From Tubiluchus corallicola (taxonomy: Eukaryota > Priapulida > Priapulimorpha > Priapulimorphida > Tubiluchidae), in contig JAQGDQ010000332.1 in assembly GCA_030141605.1 (NCBI GenBank), forward strand, positions 180,001 to 244,000: a DNA stretch of 64,000 bases, given 5' to 3'. The notes beneath the pieces are model-generated. The model ran no database searches, was not told the DNA's origin, and worked only from the letters and a program-made list of their open reading frames with translations. Numbering within the stretch: position 1 is the first letter of the stretch; every line of letters starts with the position of its first letter. Position numbers and translations under genes: made by a program. Below are positions 1 to 33,500 of this stretch, piece by piece.

Positions 1-39
1 ATGCATGATCTTTGTGAGGCCTCTTTTTATTACTGATTC

Positions 40-172
40 GAAAATCTTTAAAACAGATTTCGAATTCGATTCGAATTTGAAAATGCTGAAATTCGGTTTG
101 AGACGAATTCGAATGTCACAAATTCAATCCGATTCGAATTCCCTTTCTGTGTAGAGAATGCTCACCCCTAAT
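40..172. repeat. Degenerate AATTCGAAT repeat block
   Basis: Variants of ATTCGAAT/GATTCGAAT recur many times within about 110 bp, then the sequence runs into CTCACCCCTAATCG. Read on the minus strand the block starts with AGGGGTGAGC followed by the repeats. That layout (AGGGGTG plus a degenerate motif array) resembles the block at 27806-28715. This could be a terminus of a non-autonomous DNA transposon; the other end is not visible. Confidence 0.4.
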
Positions 173-1562
173 CGATACTTTATTGTAATCATACACATAG
201 CTGTAATTATAAAACACGCATTCGAGGTAATTGCAAAAATAATTCGAACTAAATAAAGCTCTTACAGTCAAAATGCACCTGTTTCAATTATAAACAAAAT
301 ACATTTTCTCTGGATTTCCTATTAAAGGACATTATAACATTTATATATCCAGCTCCATTTTCTAGTTAAGTGTAGGCCTGCTGCTTGTAAACTGCCGTAA
401 TTATAAAAATGACTATATTTTCAAAATAGAAAAAGCACCATAATTTTGAATAGTTACTTTAATTTGATGATGCATGGAACCAGCAGCGGGAATCAGCATA
501 GTTTTTTGAAATAATAAATCCGAGATCACCAATCGATTATAAATAAGAAATCACATGAAATTTTGCTGTGTCATACGCCTCGGAAAATACTCTGTGATTT
601 ATTACTACACCATTTAACAATACACAAAGAAGAATTTTATCTAAAAGCCGCCATTCATGTACAAAACGCACGATCAAAAATTTAAGACTTTTTTTAACTT
701 TTCTGTGAGGCTATAAATATGCTGATTATCTTTTGCATTGGTATTTTCTCTTCTGCGGCAAGCAAGCTTCTAAGATATTTTAGTTTTTTCCGTAATTCAT
801 CACCACGGCGAGTTACGTGAAACTCTTCAGTTTTATTTTTCTTTAGTATGAGAAACGTCCTTTTCAGATTTCCTTCTAGCGGTTTTTTTCATTTCAAACT
901 CGTCTTCGTTTATTGTGATCCACGCCAGTTTGTCACAGTGCTACTCAGGAAGATTTTCTGTAGGTTGTAAATGTTCTTGTCTTTATTCTTTTCTTCCGTT
1001 CTTGCTTTTGCTCTTGTCAAGATTATATACATCCTTCTTGAACGACACTAGTAGCCAGAGGCCTTTCTTTTCATACGTTAACCTTGTCAATCTTGAGATC
1101 AAATGGTGAAAATATTCCTGAATTCGCTTACCTACCACGCAAAAACGTATGAGCTTTTTACTCGATCAGTTATTTCAAATTTAGATCCTCCTAGAACGCT
1201 TTATTCTAGGATTTACTCCTATTTTTATTTTTTCGCTCAAGCAGTTTACACAACTTTTTACTTCATTTATTCCATCTTTGGAAAAAATAAGTTTTAATTA
1301 AATTCAGAATAAGGTTAATACATTTTCTTGGCACGATATAAAATCTTGAAGGAACGCGCACCCTGTGAGATCTTGTTAACTGTCTCTATTGGATCTTTTT
1401 ACGTGTTTTTTACAAGTAATTACAGTTTTAATCAGCTTAAAAAAGCATTGAAAGCAAATGAGCCGTGAAACATGTGTAGTATGATTGTCTAATTACGCAA
1501 TAAATAGTACGTATTTAACTAAATTTTGATTACAAAGTTGAAAGACAGAAATGTGAAAACGT

Positions 1563-1631
1563 TGGAATAGCCTGAATTTGAACCAGGAACCTTCTGTTTA
1601 CAAGACAAACGCTGATCACTGGGGCGTCTCC
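1563..1631 (-). pseudogene. tRNA-Thr(UGU)-like relic or tRNA-derived sequence
   Basis: On the minus strand a 69-base cloverleaf-like sequence can be drawn. The anticodon arm has the loop CTTGTAA (anticodon TGT, threonine) on a 5-bp stem with one wobble. The T arm has a loop TTCAAAT on a CCTGG/TCAGG stem. The acceptor GGAGACG/CTATTCC pairs at only five of seven positions and the D arm is poor and short. It is therefore read as a decayed tRNA or tRNA-derived SINE head, not a working gene. Confidence 0.4.
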
Positions 1632-1885
1632 TTATAAGCACAAGGTACTCCGTTGAAATCCACGCTGCATTCTAAATTTTTCACGTTTCCTGTTTCTCAA
1701 ATCTTCAAGCATCATAACTTACTTAATTGTGGGTTTGTCCTCTCATTAAGACTATAATAATTATCTAACAACATAATTATTTGATCTGTCGTGGATTGGT
1801 CAATATTATATTAGCTAACATTTCTATTTTTCTATATGTACACTGACTTTGTGTCATTTCTTATTTTTTGTTTTGCGTTATTCAG

Positions 1886-21817
<19,932 letters not shown>

Positions 21818-22364
21818 GATTTCAATATAGCACTGAGCACACAGTGTACTCCAGCATTTGTTCCTGTAAATCCAACACCGTGTACCATATTTTCGGCATA
21901 CTGCAAACCAGAAATCAGCACACAATGGCAGGGTCTATTACTAGTGTTGAATTTTGTAGCCAAACATGCACTGAAATAACTTACTCTTCTTGCCCCCTGT
22001 ATGTATATTATTCCACTTATGTATAGTACGAACTCTTATTGTCACTACATAACGAGACTGTGTCTTCTGAACTTAATAAGAATAATGAAGGGGACGAATA
22101 ACACTATTGTTTCTTATTTAAGCAAAAATAAGTAAAAAATCAATATTCCACCTGTTCTGTAGCATAATAGCAAATTAATGAAAACTATATGAGAGATTTT
22201 TCTGCTTGTCACGTATATACCTACTTAACGTATTATTCTGCGAGACTGCGGAGATTGCTTAAAATACCTATGATTTTCTCTGTAACATTTTGAATAGTAG
22301 TTCTGCTTCTCAGAATAGTTCCAAATCGATATAATGTGCAGAAATGAAAAGTTAATTGCCCATA

Positions 22365-22403
22365 AATTGATTTAAAATTTAATCATTTAATTTTAAATCA
22401 ATT
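22365..22403. repeat. Perfect 15-bp inverted repeat (hairpin)
   Basis: Arms 22365-22379 (AATTGATTTAAAATT) and 22389-22403 are exact reverse complements around a 9-base loop. The position is about 550 nt past the receptor stop codon, before the first clear AATAAA, so it may fall in the 3' UTR and form an RNA hairpin. It could equally be an intergenic AT palindrome. Confidence 0.7.
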
Positions 22404-23154
22404 AATTAGATAGAGAGTTTATATATGTGTGTGTGTGTCAAATCAGCGTCAAACTGTAACTTTTTAAAGATCGATTTTTTTCACATAATTTTAACACATT
22501 TAGCAATTTATTATTATGACATGTTTTGCACAATTTTTAACTTAACAGTTCTGTCATTATTTTTACCACGTACACTGCGTACCATTTTTATTATTATTAT
22601 GCTAAAAAACATAACGCTAATCAGATATACTCCAGCAAAACATCAACTAAGGTGGCATCATTAGCCAAAATTATGAAACCAGCCATTATAATATTCCTAG
22701 AAATATGTGAATTAAAATAATCACGGTCTATTTTTGTTATATTTATAAGCATCGCCATGAAAAATATGAAAAAGCACCGGTGTTTCCCTTGACTAATACC
22801 GTTAGGCTAACTGGCATATAATTATATACACAGCTAAGCTTACCGTTTTAATTTTTCTAATAAATGTATTCATTTGTAAGCAGCTTATAGTTGATGAATA
22901 ATAATTGAATAATTGTTCACATGTATAGATAGAGAGCCTTTTATATAATTTTCAATGAGCATTGTTGCATGTGGTGATCTTTCATCTATTCATCTGAATT
23001 ATACTTTTATTACTTAATTATTTTGGTCCCAGTATATCATATTGATAATACGTTTCTTCGCACAAATATATAATTTAGCGTTATACAGGCCCTTTGCGTT
23101 GTATGGCTTTAGAAAAAGGTAATTATATAACCAGGAATTGTAGCAAACTCTTTG

Positions 23155-23621
23155 TACAGGGTGTCTCATCAGTCACAATACACTTTACATTTTCTATGTT
23201 TTAAACAAACAAAACTAAGTGTTTGAAAATTGGTACAGATGAACTAAACCGTTGGGCAAAATTAGAAAATCTGGTAAGAACTACTGCGCTTTGCTACTTT
23301 TACTACCTTCTTCAGAAACCTCAAGAGTCTCAAAAACCAATCCAACAGTCGGGTAGTCCTACACTGAGAAGGTCTCTCCCAGAGTCACAGCCCATAAGTG
23401 ATTAGGAAGGGCTGTGTCTCGATGAAAAGCTACATAGCAATAGTGGGAGAATAGTTGGTGAACCTCAGTCGGTGATCGAAGGACCGCATACCAGGTTGAT
23501 TTTAACTCATTTATAACGTTACAGTCCTAGCCATAGCAACGACGTTCTACACAAAAGCTAAATTTAAAAAATTGCCAAAGATCCGTTTTGATTCATGTAA
23601 GGACTCTTGAGACGCCCTATA
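23155..23621. mobile_element. Mariner/Tc1-like non-autonomous element
   Basis: The left end TA-CAGGGTGTCTCATCAGTC and the reverse complement of the right end, TA-TAGGGCGTCTCAAGAGTC, match over about 20 bp. Both are bordered by TA, the target of the Tc1/mariner superfamily. The 463-bp interior has one 60-codon open frame (23223-23405) without a recognisable transposase motif, so this looks like a MITE or an internally deleted copy. Confidence 0.6.
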
Positions 23622-24551
23622 TTTGCCACAAATAAAAATAAGTTCTATACGTGCAAACATTTCCAACCATAAATTGCGCACAAATCATTATTTTCGGCGG
23701 GCTTACTCATATCCAACAGGTACTTTTTGGTGTAATTTCAAAAAATGATAGACATGTTTACAAAACACGAGGAAGGAAAAATAAGTAGTAGACATTGATT
23801 CTGAATGTGGTCGTCAAGTATGTCAAATATGGTTCACTAACGACCTGTTCATCATCATCTTCATACATTCTCTCACCTGTCAGTCATTGGGTAGGCCTCC
23901 CTTGCGTTAGCTGGTTAAGAAAGTGTTGGCCACATGGTTAAGATCAATAAATGCACTCTTGTCGTTAAAATTGCTCCAGAGCATGTGATGCTTACGTTTT
24001 CATCCAATCTTTTGGGCAAACTTCAACATGCTCCACTTTTCGCCACCAAACAATGAAACAAAATGCTTATTTTGCAAGTTGCAACGATCAAAAAAAATAA
24101 ATATCATTAAACTCCTATCAAAGAAACGAGAAAAGTTTTGAGTTTAAAATAGTTGTTAATGGTTTAAATCAGTTCACCTTATGTGGTACGTATCACGTAT
24201 ATGCAAGACACGAAAAACCAAATTCCTTTACACTTTGCAATTTTTTTGTTTTTGAAATAGTTAACATTAGATTAACATTAAAATTAGAATGAAATAAAAG
24301 CAAGTAAATCAGTTCATTTAGCTTTTGATTTATTTTTAATTGACCTAGGCAATTAAAACTAAGAAAAACTAAAGTTTACGAATTTATTGCTACTATGCAT
24401 GTAAAAAATTAAAAGCTATAAAGCTAATACAACAATAAAAAGCCTTAAGGCAGCAGTAAAGTCTTTATATAACATAATTTCACTCAAAATTTGAAATAAG
24501 GGAGAGTTTATTTCGATTAGTTAATTATGAATGCTTATAATGTGAATTTTC

Positions 24552-27500
24552 TTATTTCTCTGAGACATGGCTTATTTCAGAAACTTTTTTCTTTCTTGCA
24601 AACAAAACATTACAAAGTTCCATGATTGTAAGCACGCTCGCTCCAGCGAATGCTCCCATTAAACCACCAATATTACCTAAAGTGAAAATGAAAGTAAGAA
24701 TTATTGATGACTTTTCTACAATGACTTCCTAAAGTAATGATGGCTTCTCAAAGAAAATTCCGTGCTGAAGCCGTTGACAAACTCGCATCAAATTATAAAC
24801 TCACGTCTAAAAGTATGATAGTGCACCGCTGACTGAAACACTGAGCTCAAGGTATTAACACAAGCATATAATTACAATAAAATCGTAAGGGAGGTGTCTT
24901 TAACAATAATTTGTTATAATCAACTGCTTATATTTGTGTTTAAAATTTATTGATATCTACTTTTAATAAAAATAACTAAATCTATTGATTTGCAGTACTC
25001 GACTTCGGTGCATGTAGCACTACTTCTTGTGTTAATCTGAAGAAGACTTTACCCCACTTCGCTTCAAAGTTTTGAAGTTAATGTATTTGACTCTTAAGTA
25101 AAGTCAATTTCTCAGTCCAGTCGTCGCTTCCGTAATTTATTCCGTCTATTTAAGTAAGTAATGTAAGAGAGCTATTTTAAAATTTGACTAAGAGGGTCCG
25201 CATTTACTCAGCATTACTACATACACTTACATATTACATCTTTGACTGTATATGATGGTTCACTCCAGACGGTCCTGTTAAATAAGTTTACGTAAAAGAT
25301 CTCAACTTCAGCTAAATTTGATCTGAAAAATTACAGATTGCTTTTACAGCATCATTACGAAAATTTACTTTTCTAACTTCAGCTAAATTTTATTTGCGAA
25401 ATTGCATATTGTTCTTGCAGTACCGTTTTCGAAAATTTCTGACTTTTTTCAAAATGCCTAGCCGAAAAATAATAATAGTAGCTCAATGTGTAAAAATGTC
25501 CATCATTTTTTATTATAATCACAAACAAACATAGGCGAAATGTTCAGTTAATTATGTGGACGTTCACAGCAGCGGCGAGAAAAATAATGTGTAGTTTGTA
25601 CGTAACCAATAATTTTTAAAATTGTAGTTCCGTACAATTAGTTACATAATTATTACAATCTTTACAACAAACAGTAAAGCCAGCGCCGCTTAATTCGTGA
25701 CTAGATTAATCAATATAAAGTACACAAAACTTCACAGAGAAAAAAATTATTCATAATCAAAGATTATGTTCTGTATAATTATTTACAGAATTTTTATGAC
25801 AATCTTTACCATAGACAATAGAACCAGAACAACTTAATTCATAACTTTAGTAGCTGTGGCGCAATAAATCTGGTTACATGAATTCCGATGTTATAATGTG
25901 TGCTGGCCGAGTTGCTGTGTTTGTTATAGTTTCATTTCGCTTGTAATCAATAGCACATAATTTGTGTTGGTACAAAAATCGCATAACGTCAATATACATT
26001 GTAATACATTGTTTCATAATCTTCTTGACTGCTTAAAGATTAACTCTGTAGCTAACAATGATGGACGTCGTGTACTCCACTAGAAAATTGTTCTAGTTAT
26101 CGTATGTATTGTATGGGTTTTGCAAATTTTAATTAAGTATTAACTAATGAACTAGTCGTATTTATGGATTAACTATTTTGAGTTATTACATACTCGAACT
26201 AACTAATTGTATATTTCTTCACTGCACATAGTAGAAATACTGTGATCACTAATAGTCACTGTGTTGTAAATCCATTCAAAATAAATAAAGTTTATATCAG
26301 AAAATTGTTCATTTCGGCGATTTCTTTCTCTGTTACTGATTTGGACTTTCCACCTTTTTAACTTACTTTATTTCTTCCTCGGTTACGTTGTACAGCTGTT
26401 CGTATATTTTTAAGAAAGGCGGTGAAGGCAGTGGTGCTAGCGTCACCTGGTAGACATATTGATCAACTGCACAGTCCGGTGGGCAAGGAGGGTCACAGTC
26501 GTCATCACGCCCATCTCTGAGAAATTCATCTGTTAAAGAGATTATAACATATTACTTTCACATCTTGTAAGGTTTATAATCTGACACTGGGCTGAACAGC
26601 TTGTAAGGTTTATAATCTGACACTGGGCTGAACATCTTGTAAGGTTTATAATCTGACACTGGGCTGAACTTTAACCATTCGTACATTGAATTTTGCAATC
26701 GTAATCCAGTCCCTTACTTACTCCTATAGGAAGTCAGTCGGCCAGTCAAGAATTCGAACAGTCGTAAACGTAGGAAAGTAGGGCAAATATTTGGTACAAT
26801 AAAATAAATTGTAGGCTTAAACAATAAGTAAACAAAATTGAATCAATGCGAAAACAATATCCCACACATAGCGCTTGTAATGTGCGACATGATAATGAAA
26901 AAGCGGCAGAGTTAAACGTCATACCAAGAGCTGGTAGATAGCAGGTCAGATACTGACTGACTGTGCACAACGGTGCGTCTTCTGTAAAAAACAAAAGATA
27001 TAATGATTAGTACTCGAGTAAATTGTAAAGACGCTACTCATATTTTAAATGACTTGCGCTTGTTTTATATTGGACCTAATATTCTTTTGCAGAGATCTTA
27101 GTTTTTGTTCTGTTGATGTCAAACTTGTTCTGTTTAAATCTTATTGTTCATCTTTTCACTGTTCTAACCTTTGGATCACTTTTAATCTTGGTACTAGTAG
27201 AAAATTAAAATCGGCATACTATTTTGCATTGCGAAGCTTTTTACCTACCGTAGTGGCACCACAGCATCTAGAATATGTAGCGAAAATGGCTGTAATCACT
27301 TTAGAGTGATTTTGAGTAAAAATACTTTTAGCCCTCGTCAGGGAGTTTTAAATTCAAGCATTGAAGTCATACGCAATTTTATTCTTAATACTGATGTTAT
27401 TTTAACTTCGAAAATATTTGCCCATTCGGGATATACACTTACTAACCTTCTTTAAATATTTAGCTTACTAATTTTTTGTTCTCTGTGTAAATATTTATTT

Positions 27501-30500
27501 TATTTGTCTTGTGGTGGATTTTTAAATAGTGAATTTTAATTAAGCTTTGTTTATCGTTCTACGGTACTTATTATGTACTGAAATGAACGTAAAATAAATA
27601 AAAATAAATAAATTACTAATTTTGTTTCATTCATGCCTATGATGACGCTAATGAAATCAGCAAAGATACAGCGAAGAGTGCCATTTAACAGAAATTTCAA
27701 TTTCGCGTGAGAGATCTTTGACCGATGCTAAATGATTTATTTCAGCTTATAGTTTTTCTGTCAGAAGAAGGCATGATCTGCCGACCCGAACAAAGATAAC
27801 GTAAAGCAGGGGTGTTCGAGGTTCGGGACGGGATCGAGTTTCAGTTGGAGATCAGTGGTTCGGGATAGGGGTTCGGATCTTAATTAAGTTCGACGGCAGG
27901 ATTTTTCGGGGTTCGGTATCAAGCGGTCAGGATCTCGACCTCGAACCATCCATATTATCAACAAATGGAAATATTAGAGTGAAATTGCGCAATTTTAGCT
28001 CCAGCTCAATAATTATATGCGTCACTAGACTATGAGCAGATTCCACCCTTGGGGCATGGCTGCCAGCTAATCAAAACCTGCACTGAGTTTGCATACTTCA
28101 CTATGCTATTCAAACGTAAAGAAACCTATTGGTCATCTTTTTGTTTTGAAGTTAAAATGATTGTTAGAGAGAACGATCATGTATTAACTGAGAATGATCA
28201 TGCATTGAGTAAGAAGCATTGACTTTTTGGGCGGATTTTTGATAGGAAACATATTACATACAACAGCAGTGAGACAAAAAAAAATCACCAAAATATTTTT
28301 CGTAAAACGGTCTTATTCTTTTACATATGTTCTTAAATTGTTCCAACTTTATTGGCGAACCACATCCACCAGAATACATTAGTCATACTCACAAAAGACT
28401 GGTTGCACGCTCCCTTTTTGTATATCCAGCAAAATTTTAGTCGGTTGTTTACTTTAAACGTTTTAAAATAGTGGTTATCAAAATGCGATGAAGTGTGGTT
28501 CATTAAATCTCAACAAAATCTATGGTCTCGTAAAATTTAAGCAACGAATGATTTTGTAAACGGCTGATTTTTCTCGATAAGCCTCAAAAACCGAAATAAA
28601 CGTTGTTTTTTTCGAGTACTATAAACTTAAAATTCAGAGTCGGGATTTAGGTCGGGACGGAAAGAGTTCTGGATACCTGTTCAAAAATTCTGCTTTACAC
28701 TAGGGGTGTTCGGGAACGTGGCGACTGTGTCTGCAATCAAGCAGTTAATACAACTACTACTTGTTTTACGGTATCACAAATACAGTCTCTCTTCTTTAGC
28801 AGCATAGCAACTTGGCCTTAGACCAAAAGTTACTCTCTATTTAATTGTTAATCGGCAAAATAAATTTAAAAATAAGCTATGTACTCTTAAGCAATGATAC
28901 TGCTGTGTATCCAACCGCCACTGAAAACTTGCTGAACTTAAAGTTGGATATAACAGATAATGCCAACTTCTGGGGTGCGAAGCGACAGGAGCGTGTAAGG
29001 TCGTAATACATATGACTACATGAAACAGGCGAAATTGAACAGATTTGTTGAATAGTCATACATGACGAAACTAAGATCAAAATCCCATCATATCGTCAGC
29101 AGTTTCTCCCTTTCAATTGACTGCGCACTACATTACGCCCTGTTTTGATTTAAGCTAGCCTATGTAACATTCCCGATCGTTACTGCTAAAATGAGCTGCT
29201 TATTCGCATATTATATTATTAGCAACCTCATTTGCAAGACACATTTGCGCATACATTTTATTTGTATTACCAGTACCCTCATTTCACAGCGGAGCATTGT
29301 TTTTCTATGTACATAAAGCTTCAGCTAATGTGCATGTAAACTCTGTACACACTACACAGCAGATTTGACCAGCTAAGGCCCAACACGTTGAACGTAGACG
29401 ATGCTTCTAGTTCATGACATAAGAGACTTAATAGTGAGATGATCGATGCAATAAACGTTCATATTATACATGTCGTAAAGAAATTTAATTTAGTGTAGAA
29501 ATTGTAACTCCATCTATTAAAGACTAAATTACAACACTATAAAACTGCATTTTGTAGAGGTTTATATTTCATACTTTTACAGCTATAATACGTACCACTT
29601 GGAGACACCCAAAATCTGCAGTCACATTTTTTCTCCGCATAACTGCGCTGGCAAATTAAAACGCAGAAAGACTTCGAGTACAAAATGTTTGTCCCAGCAT
29701 AGAGCGTAGGGTTACTGCAGACCGGATTAGATGGACTGCCTTGAAAGTATGTCTGCAAGCAAATATAATCATGTGTTAGCAATTACAGATGCTTCTTATG
29801 AACAACTAAACAAAAACTGCAGTAAAAGAAACGGGTATGGTTAAATATTAAATTCAGTTACATATGCTAGAGATCTACAAGGACAAGTGGCAAAAAGCGT
29901 CGACTCACTGAGAAGTGCCTTCTGTGGACTCAAAAATTACACGGAGAAGCAAATTATTCTTGGCGTTTCATGGTTGAATGAAAAACGCCATCATGATTTG
30001 ATTATTTAAATTAAAATTATTATCGTAAAACAAAAACAATTGAACTTATTTCTAACCTTACAGAATACTTAGTAATAGTTAGCTAATAATAGTTAGTAAT
30101 AACAAATAAAAAATTATATAATAATAACAGGTTTATAAAAGAAAAATTACCTTATTTATTTATAATAATAAAATACCTAGAATATTACATAGCGACGAGT
30201 ACATACAAAAAAGTAGTCGGTAGTAAATAAAATAATAGCAACCCTGGAACAGGAGTAAAGGTCAGTGAATATCGGTCAATTATGATTATTACTCGACCAC
30301 CGGGCTTTATCAAATTTGTTTCACAAGTACAAAGATGGACTGGGTTAATTGTGTATTAAGCATTTTTCATGGTCGTGGGTAAAATACTTACACTTACAAG
30401 GTGTAAGTTGTGTAGTCGGTTTTTGTTAATAATTCATTGTTTTTAGTGACAGCGCGAGCCGTTCACGTACTCGATACAAATGGGCTCTTCTAGCTGAGTT

Positions 30501-33500
30501 ATGGCTGTTCATTTCTAAACCAACATTGACGAAAATCAAGAGCAGATTGGTTTTGTCAAACTTAAATGACATTCAAACATAACTGTCATTCTCGGCGATC
30601 ACACAGTCCTGGAACACTGACAAACTCAATAGTGTTTTGAATGACCGTGTGGACGGCCTATTAGTCACCTAATTATTATTCTTGCGTTAAGTTTTTATCA
30701 GATATAGTACCTTTTCGTATTGAAGTCCAACCTTTGTGATGAAACCTGGAGAAATTTGAATTTCGTTGGCATCAATTTCTGTAAACGGCGCTCCAGGTGA
30801 ATGCACTCTTGCCTGCAATATATACAACAGTTATTGTTTTAGGCCCATTGTGCATTGAAGACGCGCGGCAAAATTACTCAAGGAATAATTCCTTGTAAAA
30901 ATTTCTCACGAAAATGGAGCACATTGCCTTTTATGGCATATTTCATTTCATAAGAAATTTTTCTCGTGGTTTTTTCATGAGGAATTCTGCCGCCAATATA
31001 CGCTGTGCGTCGCCCTCACAAAGAAATTCGCCGCATTGGAGAAAAGGAGTATAATTACTCCGTTTTCCGGAGGATTCCTCACATGTAAGCATACCATGTA
31101 AGCAATGTATTGCCCTCTGTGTGTTAGTTGATTTTGGCAACAGTTCATCACTCAATGAGTTTGTAATTAGTTTATTATTCTGTTTTATTTTCTGCAGAAT
31201 AAAGAACCACACAATCTAGGCTTGATGGTTATCATCAGCAGCATCATCATCCCCTCACTACTGTCTTCCAGTAGTCATCATTAGCATTATTATCACCACT
31301 GTCATCACACGTCATCATAGTTTTGGCTCAATAAAGAGAGAGAAAAGGATTAGCCAAACTGCAATGTGAACTCAAGATAGTCAGATCTTATGTTCGCCAG
31401 CCAAATGTACACAGAGTGCTAAAGTACTTGCTCAATGAGTGCATCTGTCGTCACACTGAAACCTGAAAATGTTTAACCTTCCACAGAAGGAATTGATATC
31501 CAACAAAATGTCAATCATTCTCAGTCAAGAGCTCTGCTGACTGTCCAGTCAGTGTGCATATTTTTCACACGCCCATAGAACTGGTTCATTATCTCGTCTT
31601 TCGGGACAAGAGCTCTAACTATGTATTATCGGTATATGTTATATTCTTATGAAAAATGCTCAACTTTTCAAAAATCTGCGGGAGAGAAATCAGCCTGGTT
31701 GTAAATCTTATTGTAGGTTGTCGATTGCCTGTATTGTCGACTAAAATTGCAGGTGAATTTGTGGAAATACATAGTATAATTTCGTTTTTTATAGGAAGAA
31801 ATGCGCAGCGCTTGCGTCTATGAGTTAATGATTTTGCTGTTAATAAAATACGCAGTTTAGTTTATTGTACGACCTTGCAAGCTAGATAAAAACAAGCATT
31901 AACTTTAAAAAAATTAACTTAACGAGGTTAATTAGGCCCTCATATAATCATATTAATCATATAAGATAAATCATATAACTCCGCTTTAATGATGCAAATA
32001 TAAAATAGCCCACTTAAACAGACATGACAATGAAATTTATAAGTATATTGAAGCTCGAGTTGGCAGGTATAAATGCTTCAGGGTTAACATGCATATAAAA
32101 ATTACAGCCTGAGCACGTCTATGTAGGTTTTCGAGGGTTGTAATAATGGCCAGTTAGCAATAGTTGAAGCCCAGCGGCAGAGTTGAACACTCATCTACAG
32201 GAATCAGTGACAACTGTCAGGATTATGTGGTAAGCGAGCACACTCATTGGAATTCACATTCAGGCAAAATGTTTTTTGTGGTCAGTTTTTATAAACCTCA
32301 AGATCTTCACTGTCCAAATTAATTCAAATGTGGTCAAAATTTATGTTATATATCAACGTGAAATTTGTATCCTGAAATAGTCATTTTTATGCAATTTCCC
32401 TGGCTATAAAGCCTATAATCATAATTAAAAGATTCCATTGGGACTTATGACTTACGTAACTTGGACAAGATCGTTGGACAAGAACGTAAAATAATCAAAT
32501 TTATTCCATTTCTGTAGTCTAACAAACAGTTGAAAAAATGTAAAAAGTGGACAGTTAAAATTTGAAAAAATACGTCGCAGGTATGATGTGTTCGTATATT
32601 CAAAGGCAAAAGAAACTCGTAAATATATTTTGTCGCACATTTATTGTAAAGCAATGCTAACTGGCTTAGTTTCTTTATTATACTTATGTCTCTACATTTT
32701 GTGGTGCTTCGAAACTTCTTCTCTACATTCTGTTTAAATTGAAAAGTCATTTTTTGCCTACTTGAAGTATTGATTTTGTGTAAAAATAGCTATTCATAAT
32801 TCATAATTCATTTTTTGCCTGCTTGAAGTATTAATTTCGTGTCAAAATAACTGCTACTCTGCAAATTTATATTTATGAAAAAGTGCAATCAGTTTATCTG
32901 CTGATTAGACATTAGTTGTGACTGTCATGTTGTTTAGTTTAGTTTAGACAGTTGTTGTCCAGCGTGAGCTGTTGTCCCGAATGCCTCTGAGCGTGCTTAC
33001 GTTACAGCAGAGGCGGAGCGATATACCAATATGTTTGACGTCAGTTCGGCACCAGGTAGTAAACGAGGCTTATTTTTGTAGAATTTTGCTTCGTTCCCTT
33101 ATAGTTAGAATGATGAGACTAATATGTCTACTACAATGTAGAATCGTGATAAAAATCTCATTTTGCTCTAGTACTGTCTAAAAATTGCCTTTACTTGTCA
33201 ACTGTCTGTCATCTTAGTATTATACTTTCCATCTCATTGTTTTATAAGCCTTCTACACAGTCTGTAGGGCAATTGTGTTAGGGCTTAAGCCTATAATAGA
33301 AAACAGTCTACCATACCGTGAATCCAACTGATCCACCCAATGGTCCATAAGCATAATCTTCTTTACTCGCCCATAGGCGAATTTGCAGGCCAAATTTCGA
33401 ACCCGGTTGTCGAATAAGGTAGGGCTTGTATTTTGTCGGGTAAATGAAGTAAATGGCTTTCTCGTTTTTCCTTGAGTCTGCCATTTTGTGATCACCGATG

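Larger units (their letters stand above)
1..1885. other. Non-coding stretch before first visible receptor exon
   Basis: No exon could be supported here on either strand. Because the receptor exon at 1886 starts in phase 0 in mid-domain, this stretch is most likely an intron of that gene. It holds a degenerate AATTCGAAT-type repeat at about 40-145, which ends near a CTCACCCCTA motif, and a decayed tRNA-like sequence at 1563-1631. The short open frames at 915-1297 are AT-rich, lack family similarity and are treated as chance. Confidence 0.5.
21818..24551. other. Convergent intergenic region
   Basis: This is the space between the 3' ends of the receptor (plus) and the channel (minus). It contains a perfect 15-bp inverted repeat (22365-22403), an AATAAA at 22859-22864 that could serve the receptor, and a TA-flanked mobile element (23155-23621). 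On the minus strand, AATAAA signals at about 24507-24512 and 24329-24334 lie 40 and 218 nt past the channel stop. No other gene is supported. Confidence 0.6.
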
